DNA of 32,417 nucleotides from Clostridiaceae bacterium. GTDB taxonomy: Bacteria; Bacillota; Clostridia; Acetivibrionales; Acetivibrionaceae. Below, one piece after another: positions 24,254 through 32,417 of this stretch. The stretch lies in NCBI GenBank assembly GCA_012519925.1, contig JAAYPF010000053.1, forward strand, positions 1-32,417. The letters run 5' to 3'. The notes beneath the pieces were generated by a model, which searched no databases, was not told where the DNA came from, and saw nothing but the letters and a program-made list of their open reading frames with translations. Every line of letters starts with the position of its first letter. Position 1 is the first letter of the stretch. Both the position numbers and the translations under genes were made by a program.

Positions 24254-27200
24254 TTATTTGTAAAGATCTACTAGTTTTAATAAATGTTCATAACGCTCTA
24301 TAGCAGCCTTTTCAGATTCCTTAAAGAGCTTTTCCGCACGCTCTGGGAATGTACGAGTCAAACGTGTAAAACGTGTCTCATTATTCAAAAACTCCTGATA
24401 AGTTCCATCACCTGGCTTAGATGTCAAGGTAAATGGATTCTTACCTTCAGCTTTAAGAGCAGGATTGAAGGAGAAAAGATTCCAGTAACCGGAAGCAACA
24501 GCCTTCTTCATTTCGTCCTGACAGTGATTCATTCCACCTTTAACTCCATGAAGTTCACAAGGAGCATAAGCAATAATCAAGGATGGTCCATTGTAAGCTT
24601 CTGCTTCTGCTATTACCTTAATAGCCTGAGCAGGACTAGCACCAAGAGCAATCTGTGCTACATAAACATATCCATAACTCATAGCAATTTCAGCAAGATT
24701 CTTTTTACCAATTTCTTTTCCTGAAGCAGCAAACTGACAAACCTCTCCTATTGTAGAAGCTTTAGATGCCTGACCACCTGTATTTGAATACATCTCTGTG
24801 TCAAATACCATTATATTTACATTTTCACCTGTTGCAATTACATGGTCAAGACCACCAAAGCCTATATCATATGCCCAGCCGTCACCACCAAAAATCCAAA
24901 CAGATTTCTTAGCAAGATATTTTTTCTTTTCAAGAACTTCTTTAGACGCTTCACAACCTGCCTTAGCTGCCTTTTCAAGCTCAACAACTAAAGCATCCGT
25001 TGCTGGTGTATTTTCTTTTGTACTATCCTTAGTTTCCATAAACTTAGCTATAGCAACCTTTAGTTCTGCAGAAGCTTTGTCTGAAGCAGCTATTTTTTCA
25101 AGCTTATCAATTGCCTGGTCACGAATAACTTTCTGTCCAAGATACATACCAAATCCGTGCTCTGCATTATCTTCAAACAAAGAGTTAGCCCAAGCAGGAC
25201 CCCTTTGTGAATCCTTATTTACTGTATATGGACTAGTCGCAGCAGGACCTCCCCATATGGAAGAACAACCAGTAGCATTTGATATATACATTTGCTCACC
25301 AAACAGTTGAGTAACTAAGCGAGCATAAGATGTTTCAGCACATCCTGCACAACTCCCTGAAAACTCAAGAAGAGGCTGATTAAACTGAGATCCTTTTGCA
25401 GTAGTCTCAGCTGGCACTCCAGGCTTCTTACCTACATTTGCAACGAGATAATCAAATACAGGCTGTTCATGAAGTTGTGATTCTTGAGGCACCATCCTGA
25501 TAGCATCCTTTGGACATACTGTGATACATTCTCCACAACCCATACAATCCATAGGAGTTACACTCATTGTGAATTTATACTCACTAGCCTTTGGCTTTGT
25601 ATCAGCAAGTTTGATATTTGAAGGAGCCGCTTTAATTTCCTCTTCGCTCAACATAAATGGACGAATTGTAGCATGTGAACATACAAATGCACAGCTGTTA
25701 CACTGAATACATTTCTCTGGGTACCATTCAGGAACAGTTACCGCAGTAGCACGCTTTTCATAAGCAGAAGCACCATGCTCAAATTCTCCGTCCGCAATAT
25801 CTTTAAATGCAGATACAGGAAGACTATCACCATCCATTAATGAAATTGGAATCATAAGCTCTTTAACCATTTTAACCGTCTCAGAACGACCAACAAGTTC
25901 ATAAGCTTTTGGATCTGCTTCAGGGTTTGACCATGAAGCTGGAACTTCTACTTTATGAAGTGCAGTTACACCGGCGTCAATTGCTTTGTAGTTCATTTCA
26001 ACAATTGCATCACCTTTCTTACCATAGGACTTCTTTGCAGCATCTTTCATGTATTTTATAGCATCATCAATCGGCATTACATTTGCTAATTTAAAGAAAG
26101 CTGCTTGAAGAATTGTATTGGTACGTTTACCCATTCCAATTTCAATCGCCTTATCAATAGCGTTTATTGTATATAGCTGAATATTGTTATCTGCAATATA
26201 TTTTTTTGCAGCAGCATTCAATTTAGTGGACAACTCATCATCAGACCATTGGCAGTTAATCATGAAAATTCCGCCTGGCTTAACATCCTGTACCATTTTG
26301 AAGCCTTTAAGAACATATGACGGATTATGACATGCAACAAAATCAGCTTGATTTATATAATAAGGACTTTTAATTGGCTTATCTCCAAACCTTAAGTGTG
26401 AAATAGTTACACCACCGGTTTTCTTGGAATCATATTGGAAATATGCCTGAATATATTTATCTGTATGATCACCAATTATCTTTGTAGAATTCTTGTTAGC
26501 TCCTACAGTACCATCTCCACCGAGACCCCAGAACTTACACTCTACTGTACCTGCCGCAGCAGTAATAGGAGCAGGCTTAACTTCTGGCAAACTTAAGTTG
26601 GTAACATCATCTACAATACCTATTGTAAAACGTGGCTTAGGATCATCTTTCTTAAGTTCTGTATAAACAGCAAATACTGATGATGGAGGAGTGTCTTTAG
26701 AACCAAGCCCATAACGACCGTTTGTTACCACTATATCATTAAGTCCTGCTTCACGTAATGTTGATACAACATCAAGGTACAATGGTTCAGCTAATGCACC
26801 AGGTTCTTTCGTACGATCAAGTACTGCAATTTTCTTTACTGTTTTAGGAAGAACCTTAAGCAAACTGCTTGAAACCCAAGGACGATATAAACGAACCTTG
26901 ATAAGTCCAACTTTCTCACCAGCAGCATTTAAATAATCTACAACTTCCTCTGTTACATCACAGAATGATCCCATAGCAACAATAACACGGTCAGCATCTG
27001 GAGCACCATAATAATTAAACAGATCATAATTTGTGCCAAGTTTTTCATTTACTTTTTTCATATATTTCTCAACAATAGCAGGTAATTCATCATACATTGT
27101 ATTACATGCCTCACGATGTTGGAAGAATACATCTCCGTTTTCATGGGAACCACGCATTTTTGGATTCTCAGGATTTAACGCTTTTTCACGGAAAGCTTTT

Positions 27201-27799
27201 ACTGCATCCATATTGCACATTTCTTTTAGATCTGAATAATCCCATACGTCAATTTTTTGCATTTCATGGGATGTACGGAAACCATCAAAAAAACTAATAA
27301 AAGGAATTCTTCCTTCAATTGTAGCAAGGTGTGCAACTGCACTTAAGTCCATAACTTCCTGAGGATTTGATTCAGCTAACATAGCAAAACCTGTCTGACG
27401 ACAAGAATATACGTCACTGTGATCACCAAAGATATTCAAAGCATGTGTAGCTATAGTACGTGCTGACACATGAAATACACTAGGAAGCAATTCACCAGCA
27501 ATTTTATACATATTAGGAATCATAAGAAGAAGTCCCTGTGAAGCCGTAAATGTTGAAGTTAAAGCACCAGCAGCAAGAGAACCGTGAACAGTTCCTGCAG
27601 CTCCAGCTTCAGATTGAAGCTCAACAACTTTAACTTGGTTACCAAAAATATTTTCTCTACCTGCAGCGGACCATTGGTCAACAAAATCGGCCATTGGGCT
27701 TGAAGGTGTAATTGGATAAATGGCAGCAACATCAGTAAAAGCATACGCTACATGAGCAGCAGCTGTATTGCCGTCCATTGCTTGTTTAGTTCTTGACAT
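24254..27799 (-). CDS. nifJ: Pyruvate:ferredoxin (flavodoxin) oxidoreductase, single-chain
   Basis: This enzyme oxidises pyruvate and CoA to acetyl-CoA and CO2 and reduces ferredoxin, the central step of clostridial fermentation. The full-length single chain (1181 aa) contains fused alpha, gamma, delta and beta parts. Seen: I-Y-P-I-T-P-S-S near 28; W-G-L-G-G-D-G-T-V-G-A-N-K in the gamma part; two 4Fe-4S motifs (C697, C700, C703, C707 and C752, C755, C758, C762); proximal cluster cysteines C817, C820 and C845; TPP motif G-G-D-G-W-A-Y-D near 971 with Y-S-N-T-G-G-Q. AGGGGG lies nine bases before the ATG. A tandem TTGTATACA site lies about 65-90 bp upstream and a palindrome terminator lies downstream. 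Confidence 0.98.
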   Translation of the reverse strand: MSRTKQAMDGNTAAAHVAYAFTDVAAIYPITPSSPMADFVDQWSAAGRENIFGNQVKVVELQSEAGAAGTVHGSLAAGALTSTFTASQGLLLMIPNMYKIAGELLPSVFHVSARTIATHALNIFGDHSDVYSCRQTGFAMLAESNPQEVMDLSAVAHLATIEGRIPFISFFDGFRTSHEMQKIDVWDYSDLKEMCNMDAVKAFREKALNPENPKMRGSHENGDVFFQHREACNTMYDELPAIVEKYMKKVNEKLGTNYDLFNYYGAPDADRVIVAMGSFCDVTEEVVDYLNAAGEKVGLIKVRLYRPWVSSSLLKVLPKTVKKIAVLDRTKEPGALAEPLYLDVVSTLREAGLNDIVVTNGRYGLGSKDTPPSSVFAVYTELKKDDPKPRFTIGIVDDVTNLSLPEVKPAPITAAAGTVECKFWGLGGDGTVGANKNSTKIIGDHTDKYIQAYFQYDSKKTGGVTISHLRFGDKPIKSPYYINQADFVACHNPSYVLKGFKMVQDVKPGGIFMINCQWSDDELSTKLNAAAKKYIADNNIQLYTINAIDKAIEIGMGKRTNTILQAAFFKLANVMPIDDAIKYMKDAAKKSYGKKGDAIVEMNYKAIDAGVTALHKVEVPASWSNPEADPKAYELVGRSETVKMVKELMIPISLMDGDSLPVSAFKDIADGEFEHGASAYEKRATAVTVPEWYPEKCIQCNSCAFVCSHATIRPFMLSEEEIKAAPSNIKLADTKPKASEYKFTMSVTPMDCMGCGECITVCPKDAIRMVPQESQLHEQPVFDYLVANVGKKPGVPAETTAKGSQFNQPLLEFSGSCAGCAETSYARLVTQLFGEQMYISNATGCSSIWGGPAATSPYTVNKDSQRGPAWANSLFEDNAEHGFGMYLGQKVIRDQAIDKLEKIAASDKASAELKVAIAKFMETKDSTKENTPATDALVVELEKAAKAGCEASKEVLEKKKYLAKKSVWIFGGDGWAYDIGFGGLDHVIATGENVNIMVFDTEMYSNTGGQASKASTIGEVCQFAASGKEIGKKNLAEIAMSYGYVYVAQIALGASPAQAIKVIAEAEAYNGPSLIIAYAPCELHGVKGGMNHCQDEMKKAVASGYWNLFSFNPALKAEGKNPFTLTSKPGDGTYQEFLNNETRFTRLTRTFPERAEKLFKESEKAAIERYEHLLKLVDLYK

Positions 27800-27864
27800 T
27801 TTTTTCTTCCCCCTTTTTACTATTTGGCATTTTTTTTTAACATTTCAAAACTTTCTTGTAAAGA

Positions 27865-27888
27865 TTGTATACATTACAGTGTATACAA
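27865..27888. promoter_or_regulatory. Tandem GntR/FCD-type operator upstream of nifJ
   Basis: TTGTATACA (27865-27873) and its exact inverse TGTATACAA (27880-27888) are separated by six bases. Each half is itself nearly the 10-bp palindrome TTGTATACAA, the kind of site bound by several FCD-type GntR regulators. On the reverse strand TTGTGT-N18-TATACA could form a promoter overlapping this site, which would give repression. The bound protein is unknown; the window does encode an FCD regulator at 12559-13236. Confidence 0.65.
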
Positions 27889-28216
27889 AGTACATTCTTA
27901 TGCACACAATGGTTTCCTTTGTGTTTGCTTAATCTTCTTTCATGAAAGTTAGAAGAAATGTTGGTATAAGTTTAATAAAATTTTATTTGAGAACCAAAAT
28001 TTTAACAACCCCACCTGTTAAATTTTAAACAAAGTTTTTATTTATCATTACTATTTTATCATTTTTTTATAAAAAAACAAAGTCTAAATTTATTGGAATT
28101 GCAAAGTCATGTCCTTTTTTATCCTCACCCCTCTTTATCAATTCATTTAGCTCTACTAAATAAAAGTACCTATAAATTTCTCGCGTGTTAAATTGGATTG
28201 CTAGAATAAGGATTAA

Positions 28217-28388
28217 CCTAGAGAACAAGAAAATTCGCATCGTTCATAAATTTTCTTGTTCTCTAGGTAACCCTATGGTTCCCTTCGACGGATGCTTGGT
28301 ATCCTAGGTTGCATAGGCGAGCAGTGCAGTGTAGCGAAACGAACAGCCTGAGCACCCTCCTTGAACCTTGAAAGGGGAATACCCTTTC
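28217..28388. ncRNA. Candidate structured RNA or mobile-element remnant
   Basis: This is a GC-richer island in an AT-rich spacer with several possible stems: a perfect 19-bp stem (28217-28235 with 28249-28267, 13-base loop); CCTATG/CATAGG (28272-28277 with 28312-28317) enclosing GGAT/ATCC (28290-28293 with 28301-28304); GTGC/GCAC near 28323-28354; and GAAAGGG/CCCTTTC (28370-28376 with 28382-28388). No ORF is supported and no known riboswitch core is recognised. Strand and function are unknown. Confidence 0.4.
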
Positions 28389-28447
28389 CAAACCCCAGTA
28401 TAAAAATTTACTATAAAACAATACACTTTTTAGAAAATGAAAAAGAC

Positions 28448-28480
28448 AAAAGCTAAGGGATTTGATTCACCTTAGCTTTT
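28448..28480 (-). terminator. Terminator of the porGDAB operon
   Basis: AAAAGCTAAGG (28448-28458) pairs with CCTTAGCTTTT (28470-28480) around an 11-base loop. On the reverse strand it is followed by GTCTTTTTC. It lies about 135 bp after the porB stop. Confidence 0.75.
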
Positions 28481-28614
28481 ATACTAATCCTTAGGTCAAG
28501 TAATTGCGTCACTTGACACTAAAGCAATTTTCACTTTAATTAGATTTGTTTTATCGGTTATAACTTTTATAATGTAGGGTTTTTAATAATATATCTATAC
28601 TTCAAAATTTTGAC

Positions 28615-29553
28615 TTAATTAAGCTCCTCTGCTAATGTAATTAGTTCTGCCCATCTTTTATCAACTTCCCTTTGTATTTCTTCTATCATTTGCTCGTTTC
28701 CCGGTCTGAATAAATGCTTAAATCTCCCCTGAACTTTGAGGAACTCTTCTACAGGTAGTTTATTTTTGGGTTTATAATTTATTATATACTTACCATCTAT
28801 AACTTCATATAATGGCCAAAAGCAGGTTTCTATTGCTAGCTTGTTTATTTCCATCAGATCAGGAGTATCATACTGCCATCCTCTCGGGCATGGTGCTAAA
28901 ACATTTAAAAAGGCAGGTCCTTGTGTATAAATTGCTTTTTCCGCCTTTTCATATAAGTCTTTCATATTCCCTATGGCTGCTGTTTGAGCAACATAAGGAA
29001 TATGATGGTTAACCATAATTTCTGTAAGGTCTTTTCTCCACTGCTGCTTTCCATGTTCTTTTCTGCCTGCTGGTGAAGTAGTTGTATCTGCATATTTAGG
29101 TGTTGCAGAAGATCTTTGTATTCCAGTGTTCATGTATGCTCCATTATCATAGCAAACATAAACCATGTCATGCCCTCTCTCCATTGCTCCAGAAAGTGAT
29201 TGCAAACCGATATCATATGTTCCGCCATCGCCACCAAATGCTATAAATTTCGTATCATCCTTTATTTTCCCTCTTCTCTTCATTGCCTTATAGGCAGCTT
29301 CCGCTCCTGCTACTGTAGCACCTGAGTTTTCAAAAGCATTGTGTATAAATGAATCCCTCCATGCAGTATAGGGATATATGAAAGTACTGACCTCCAAACA
29401 TCCTGTTGCAGCTCCTATAACAGCGTGATCTTCAGGCTTTAAAGCCCTCAATGTCTGTCTAACAACTACCGGGGCCCCACATCCTGCACACATCCTATGT
29501 CCCCCGGTTAATCTTTCAGGTTTTTTAGCTACTTCTTTTAACTTATACGCCAT
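28615..29553 (-). CDS. porB: Pyruvate/2-oxoacid:ferredoxin oxidoreductase, beta subunit
   Basis: 312 aa. This subunit carries thiamine diphosphate and a 4Fe-4S cluster. Seen: M-C22-A-G-C25-G-A-P; A-T-G-C-L-E; TPP motif G-G-D-G-G-T-Y-D-I-G-L-Q with D-N-G-A-Y-M-N-T-G-I-Q-R-S; and A-P-C-P-R-G-W supplying the last cysteine. It is last of four genes in gamma-delta-alpha-beta order, 12 bp after porA, with AGGAGG before the ATG. Pyruvate is the likeliest substrate; another 2-oxoacid is not excluded. Confidence 0.95.
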   Translation of the reverse strand: MAYKLKEVAKKPERLTGGHRMCAGCGAPVVVRQTLRALKPEDHAVIGAATGCLEVSTFIYPYTAWRDSFIHNAFENSGATVAGAEAAYKAMKRRGKIKDDTKFIAFGGDGGTYDIGLQSLSGAMERGHDMVYVCYDNGAYMNTGIQRSSATPKYADTTTSPAGRKEHGKQQWRKDLTEIMVNHHIPYVAQTAAIGNMKDLYEKAEKAIYTQGPAFLNVLAPCPRGWQYDTPDLMEINKLAIETCFWPLYEVIDGKYIINYKPKNKLPVEEFLKVQGRFKHLFRPGNEQMIEEIQREVDKRWAELITLAEELN

Positions 29554-29565
29554 TTATCACACCTC

Positions 29566-30750
29566 CTATTCTCTTACACCAAGGTAGTTGTATACTGAGT
29601 CCACCTTGTCCGTATTTATAATTTCAAATAACTTGTTAAAAACAATTTCAATATCTGTAGTTTTGACATCTCTTCCGCCTAATCCGTAAATGTAATTGAT
29701 TACTTTTGGTGAAAGAACACCCTTAGCATACATTGCACTTGTTACCTCAGTAAACAAAGGACCACCTGCTGCATTAAATCCTTCCGATTTATCCATTATT
29801 GCAATAGCTTTATACTTTTTTAAAGCTTCAGCTAGCTCATCAGCAGGAAAAGGCCTAAATACTCTTAGCTTTAATACAGCTATTTTTTTACCTTGTGCTT
29901 TATACTTGTCAGAAACATATTTGGCAGTACCAGCAGTAGAATTCAATAAAATTATGGCTGCCTCAGCACCATCTGCATTATATTCTTCAAAAAATTCATA
30001 TTTTCTTCCCGAAATCTTATAAAACTCTTCAGCCACCTCCATTATAACCTTTTTGGCATTTACCATTCCCTGTGCTTGTTGTCTTTTGTGTTCAAAACAA
30101 TGTGTAAAATGGTCTAGAGGACCAACCGCTATTGGATTATCTTTATTTAATAAGTACATTTCAGGCTTGTATTCCCCTACAAATGCTTTAACCTTGTCAT
30201 CCTCAATTAATTCAATGTTTTCTATAGCATGAGAAGTTATAAATCCATCCTGACAAACCATTACAGGAAGTAATACGTCAGGATGTTCCCCTATTCTGTG
30301 AGCCATTAGCATATTATCATATGCTTCCTGATTATTTTCCGAATACAATTGAATCCATCCTGAATCTCTAGCACCCATAGAATCACTATGATCATTGTGA
30401 ATATTTATTGGTCCAGACAAGGCCCTATTTATACACGCCATTACTATAGGCAATCTTGAAGCTGCTGCAATATAGAGTATTTCCCACATAAGAGCCAAAC
30501 CATTTGCTGAAGTAGCTGTCATTGCTCTACCACCTGCAGCCTGTGCACCTACACAAGCAGACAAAGCACTATGTTCCGATTCAACTGCTACAAACTCTGA
30601 ATCTACAACACCATCTGCAACATAAGTTGAAAAATATTGAGGTACTTCAGTGGATGGAGTAATTGGAAAAGCAGCGACAACATCAGGATTTATTTGCTTC
30701 ATGGCAACAGCCGTAGCTTCATTACCGCTCATTCTTTCTCTAATTGACAT
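29566..30750 (-). CDS. porA: Pyruvate/2-oxoacid:ferredoxin oxidoreductase, alpha subunit
   Basis: 394 aa. It forms the pyrimidine-binding and domain II/III part of the enzyme. Seen: A-F-P-I-T-P-S-T-E near 30; V-E-S-E-H-S-A-L-S; A-T-S-A-N-G-L-A-L-M-W-E; and N-D-H-S-D-S-M-G-A-R-D-S-G-W, all conserved in POR alpha chains. AGGAGG lies eight bases before the ATG. It follows porD by 12 bp and precedes porB by 12 bp. Confidence 0.95.
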   Translation of the reverse strand: MSIRERMSGNEATAVAMKQINPDVVAAFPITPSTEVPQYFSTYVADGVVDSEFVAVESEHSALSACVGAQAAGGRAMTATSANGLALMWEILYIAAASRLPIVMACINRALSGPINIHNDHSDSMGARDSGWIQLYSENNQEAYDNMLMAHRIGEHPDVLLPVMVCQDGFITSHAIENIELIEDDKVKAFVGEYKPEMYLLNKDNPIAVGPLDHFTHCFEHKRQQAQGMVNAKKVIMEVAEEFYKISGRKYEFFEEYNADGAEAAIILLNSTAGTAKYVSDKYKAQGKKIAVLKLRVFRPFPADELAEALKKYKAIAIMDKSEGFNAAGGPLFTEVTSAMYAKGVLSPKVINYIYGLGGRDVKTTDIEIVFNKLFEIINTDKVDSVYNYLGVRE

Positions 30751-30762
30751 ATTGTATACCTC

Positions 30763-31071
30763 CTATTTTCCTTCCTCTACAAAATCAATGGCATCAAAGG
30801 GACACACCTTCACACATACGCCACATCCTTTGCAGTGATCATAATCAAAATCTACTCTTTTTCCTTCTTCATTAATTAATATTGCTGTGTCAGGACAAAC
30901 TGGATAACATAATAAACATTGAGTACATTTTTCCACAATCCAAATAGGCTTCATTGACCGCCAATCTCCGGTATTATAAAGATGTGCATTTCCTGCATAA
31001 GGTATAGTACCGCCTTTTGTTGTTTCTTTCCAGGTTACATCTGTAGATACATCTTTTAGTTTTTTACTCAT
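30763..31071 (-). CDS. porD: Pyruvate/2-oxoacid:ferredoxin oxidoreductase, delta (ferredoxin-like) subunit
   Basis: 102 aa. It has two 4Fe-4S motifs, C49-x2-C52-x2-C55-x3-C59 and C80-x2-C83-x2-C86-x3-C90, each ending in Cys-Pro. These relay electrons from the TPP site to ferredoxin. The N-terminal ~40 residues (T-W-K-E-T-T-K-G-G, N-T-G-D-W-R) are typical of the delta chain. The start overlaps the porG stop by four bases (ATGA), so the two are translationally coupled. Confidence 0.95.
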   Translation of the reverse strand: MSKKLKDVSTDVTWKETTKGGTIPYAGNAHLYNTGDWRSMKPIWIVEKCTQCLLCYPVCPDTAILINEEGKRVDFDYDHCKGCGVCVKVCPFDAIDFVEEGK

Positions 31072-31646
31072 ACTACCTTTACCTCCTGCATTGATCTTTC
31101 AAGTGCCTTTATATTACCATCAACAACTTCAGGCTTTTTAGCAAATTTATGCTTGAAGGATTTCACCATGTTATTTAAAAACTCCTGTTCATCCATTATT
31201 TTGCTTACTTTAACAACTGCCCCTAGCATAGGCGTATTAGGGAAATATTTACCTAGTGTGTCAATAGATATTGATCGTGCATCTATTGTGCATATCTTTC
31301 CTTTATATCCTTTTAATAAAGGCTTTAATTCATCCGGTGTCTTTGTGGTATTAATAATAATAGCTCCATCTACTTTTAGTCCTGAAGTCACATCCACTGC
31401 TGTAATCAATGTATCATCCACTACCACTACATAGTCAGGCTCGTAAATATTGCTATGGATAGTAAGTCTTTCTTCACTAATCCTGTTATAAGCTGTAATT
31501 GGTGCTCCCATTCTTTCTGGTCCATACTCGGGGAAACCTTGAATAAACTTTCCTGTATTAAATGCAGCGTCAGCTAATAGCAATGATGCAGTCTTAGCAC
31601 CTTGTCCACCACGTCCATGCCATCTTATCTCGACAACTTTTCCCAT
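31068..31646 (-). CDS. porG: Pyruvate/2-oxoacid:ferredoxin oxidoreductase, gamma subunit
   Basis: 192 aa and the first gene of the operon. Seen: the glycine-rich start W-H-G-R-G-G-Q-G-A-K-T-A; F-P-E-Y-G-P-E-R-M-G-A-P; and Y-V-V-V-V-D-D-T-L, all standard in POR gamma. It helps bind CoA. AGGAGG lies before the ATG. The gamma-delta-alpha-beta order is that of heterotetrameric PORs of archaea and thermophilic bacteria. Confidence 0.95.
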   Translation of the reverse strand: MGKVVEIRWHGRGGQGAKTASLLLADAAFNTGKFIQGFPEYGPERMGAPITAYNRISEERLTIHSNIYEPDYVVVVDDTLITAVDVTSGLKVDGAIIINTTKTPDELKPLLKGYKGKICTIDARSISIDTLGKYFPNTPMLGAVVKVSKIMDEQEFLNNMVKSFKHKFAKKPEVVDGNIKALERSMQEVKVV

Positions 31647-32250
31647 TATTTAAACCTCCTTTTTTGTAAACCACTTATTGTAGCCATATAAAGCCGTTTT
31701 AAAAAATAACCTTTCCTAAATTAACATTGCAGTAAGCCCTTTAAAGCAATTTCTTTTAAAGAGGCAATTTCATAATTTTATGAAGTTAGCACCCTTTGTC
31801 AAACTTTTAAAATACAAATTTCTATACTCCTAAATTACTTAAACCATGAAAAAAACTTTACAAGAGCAAAATTATTTTTCATGATATTAAATGAATTATA
31901 TTAAGATACAATATAGAAACTTTATCGCATTCAATATATCTATAAAAAATATTTTGTCCATAAACTTTTAATCAAATTCACATATAGGATTTCTTTTTAG
32001 ATTATTTAAAAAGACCTTCAATTTATGAAATAGATTTTTTCCATAAATCTTCAGAATTGATGAGAATTTTCTTATATTTGCATTTAAATATTTCATTAAG
32101 ACGGTTTTTTTAAAACAGCAAAATAATGTTCCTAATGAGTGGAGATCTTTAATATTTCAATTATGGTCTTTAATACAAATATTTATTATGCTGTATTTTA
32201 AATAACTATTGACTTTTTGTTTTTTGGTAACTACCAGTTAATGTGTGTAT
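31647..32250. other. AT-rich region between porG and the insertion sequence
   Basis: About 600 bp with no supported ORF. It should contain the porG promoter (TACAAT near 31686 on the reverse strand is a candidate -10). Close to the IS end are overlapping short palindromes TGGTA-AC-TACCA and TAACT-ACC-AGTTA (about 32225-32240), preceded by TTGACT. Confidence 0.5.
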
Positions 32251-32317
32251 GCTAATATAAAAGTGACCCCTTTAGTGGGGAAACGCTAGCGAAAAATGAC
32301 CCCTTTCAACAAAAAAA

Positions 32318-32353
32318 TCCTGTAAAATCATAATGTATGTATGATTTACAGGA
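32318..32353 (+). promoter_or_regulatory. Hairpin covering part of the transposase ribosome site
   Basis: TCCTGTAAAATCAT (32318-32331) pairs, with one bulged base, with ATGATTTACAGGA (32341-32353). The right arm includes AGGA of the AGGAGG ribosome site (32350-32355). The fold would limit translation of the transposase. Confidence 0.6.
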
Positions 32354-32364
32354 GGTTGGAAGGC

Positions 32365-32417
32365 GTGATAATAGGAGTGGATATTTACCAAAAAATAAGA
32401 TATATGTATCAAGTTCA
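32365..32417 (+). CDS. N-terminus of IstA-like transposase (partial, runs off right edge)
   Basis: A GTG start with AGGAGG nine bases upstream opens a frame to the end of the window: about 17 codons reading (M)-I-I-G-V-D-I-Y-Q-K-I-R-Y-M-Y-Q-V. The pattern I-x-x-x-x-x-Y-Q-K-I-R-Y-M-Y matches the start of IS21-type IstA proteins, just before their helix-turn-helix. The short length limits certainty. Confidence 0.6.
   Translation, partial: MIIGVDIYQKIRYMYQV

Larger units (their letters stand above)
27800..28614. other. Long nifJ-porB intergenic region
   Basis: 815 bp without a supported ORF. From right to left it holds the por operon terminator (28448-28480), a GC-richer multi-stem segment (28217-28388), an AT-rich stretch, the tandem operator (27865-27888) and the nifJ leader. 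Confidence 0.7.
32250..32417 (+). mobile_element. Left end of an IS21-family insertion sequence (partial)
   Basis: The motif TGACCCCTTT occurs twice, 33 bases apart (32264-32273 and 32297-32306), with the palindrome CGCTAGCG (32284-32291) between. Repeated terminal motifs of this kind are typical of IS21-family ends. A hairpin and a transposase start follow. The outer boundary cannot be fixed from one end and lies probably within 32245-32262. Confidence 0.6.

Noticed and set aside
24798-25310. 170-codon rightward ORF inside nifJ
   Set aside because: It is antisense to the strongly conserved PFOR frame, has no ribosome site and reads like low-complexity reverse complement. Other long rightward ORFs at 24284-24724, 10738-11175 and 29696-30022 were rejected for the same reason.
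30745-30760. Second TTGTATACA-type operator before porA
   Set aside because: TTGTATACC is present once, overlapping the ribosome site inside an operon. It lacks the paired half, so chance is more likely.
1-32417. CRISPR array, tRNA or rRNA genes
   Set aside because: No regularly spaced direct repeats, and no cloverleaf with a recognisable anticodon arm or conserved rRNA segment, were found by eye. A covariance-model search would settle small RNAs.

Overview
The window looks like chromosome from a low-GC, anaerobic, spore-forming member of the Clostridia, most likely a cellulolytic Acetivibrio/Ruminiclostridium-type organism. The evidence is gene content: a GH10 xylanase; the sporulation-linked block yabG-veg-SPOCS/LysM-ispE-gntR; a CotS-like coat protein; formate-tetrahydrofolate ligase; and two kinds of pyruvate:ferredoxin oxidoreductase. 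Strong AGGAGG ribosome sites and AT-rich spacers fit this. The species call is inference, because no rRNA or other marker gene is present.

Layout, left to right. (1) 1-1940: the start of a leftward exported protein, then a rightward cytoplasmic GH10 xylanase closed by a hairpin terminator. (2) 1924-8399: a leftward run of closely spaced genes: FapA/DUF342, a YhaO/SbcD-like phosphoesterase, a membrane-anchored YhaN/SbcC-like ATPase, and a lipoprotein with SH3 domains and an NlpC/P60 domain lacking its catalytic residues. (3) 8566-11990: a leftward cluster of a Cdc48/Vps4-type AAA+ ATPase, PspA/IM30 and a membrane coiled-coil protein, a plausible membrane-repair or remodelling module. (4) 12180-17674: a small HMA metal chaperone, a MITE-like repeat, then the leftward gntR(FCD)/ispE/SPOCS-LysM/veg/yabG block. 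yabG is frameshifted in a 10-base A run. Veg has two tandem near-perfect sigma-A promoters. (5) 17956-20752: rightward fhs and leftward cotS-like gene. (6) 21034-24191: accessory-looking region with an orphan 88-aa ORF and then an unusual trio: an XRE regulator, an AgrC-like membrane receptor without kinase domains, and an AgrD-like pre-peptide with Ser at the ring position instead of Cys. No AgrB is present. (7) 24254-31646: leftward single-chain PFOR (nifJ) and leftward four-subunit porGDAB, separated by about 800 bp holding a tandem GntR-type operator, a GC-richer multi-stem segment and the por terminator. (8) 32260-32417: the left end and first codons of an IS21-family insertion sequence.

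Metabolically, PFOR and POR convert pyruvate to acetyl-CoA with reduced ferredoxin, and fhs feeds one-carbon metabolism. The FCD-family GntR protein is a candidate regulator of the nifJ operator, but that link is inference. The two most interesting systems are the XRE/kinase-less receptor/Ser-AgrD trio and the PspA-AAA+ cluster. No tRNA, rRNA or CRISPR array was seen. All family calls come from reading motifs by eye, without database searches.
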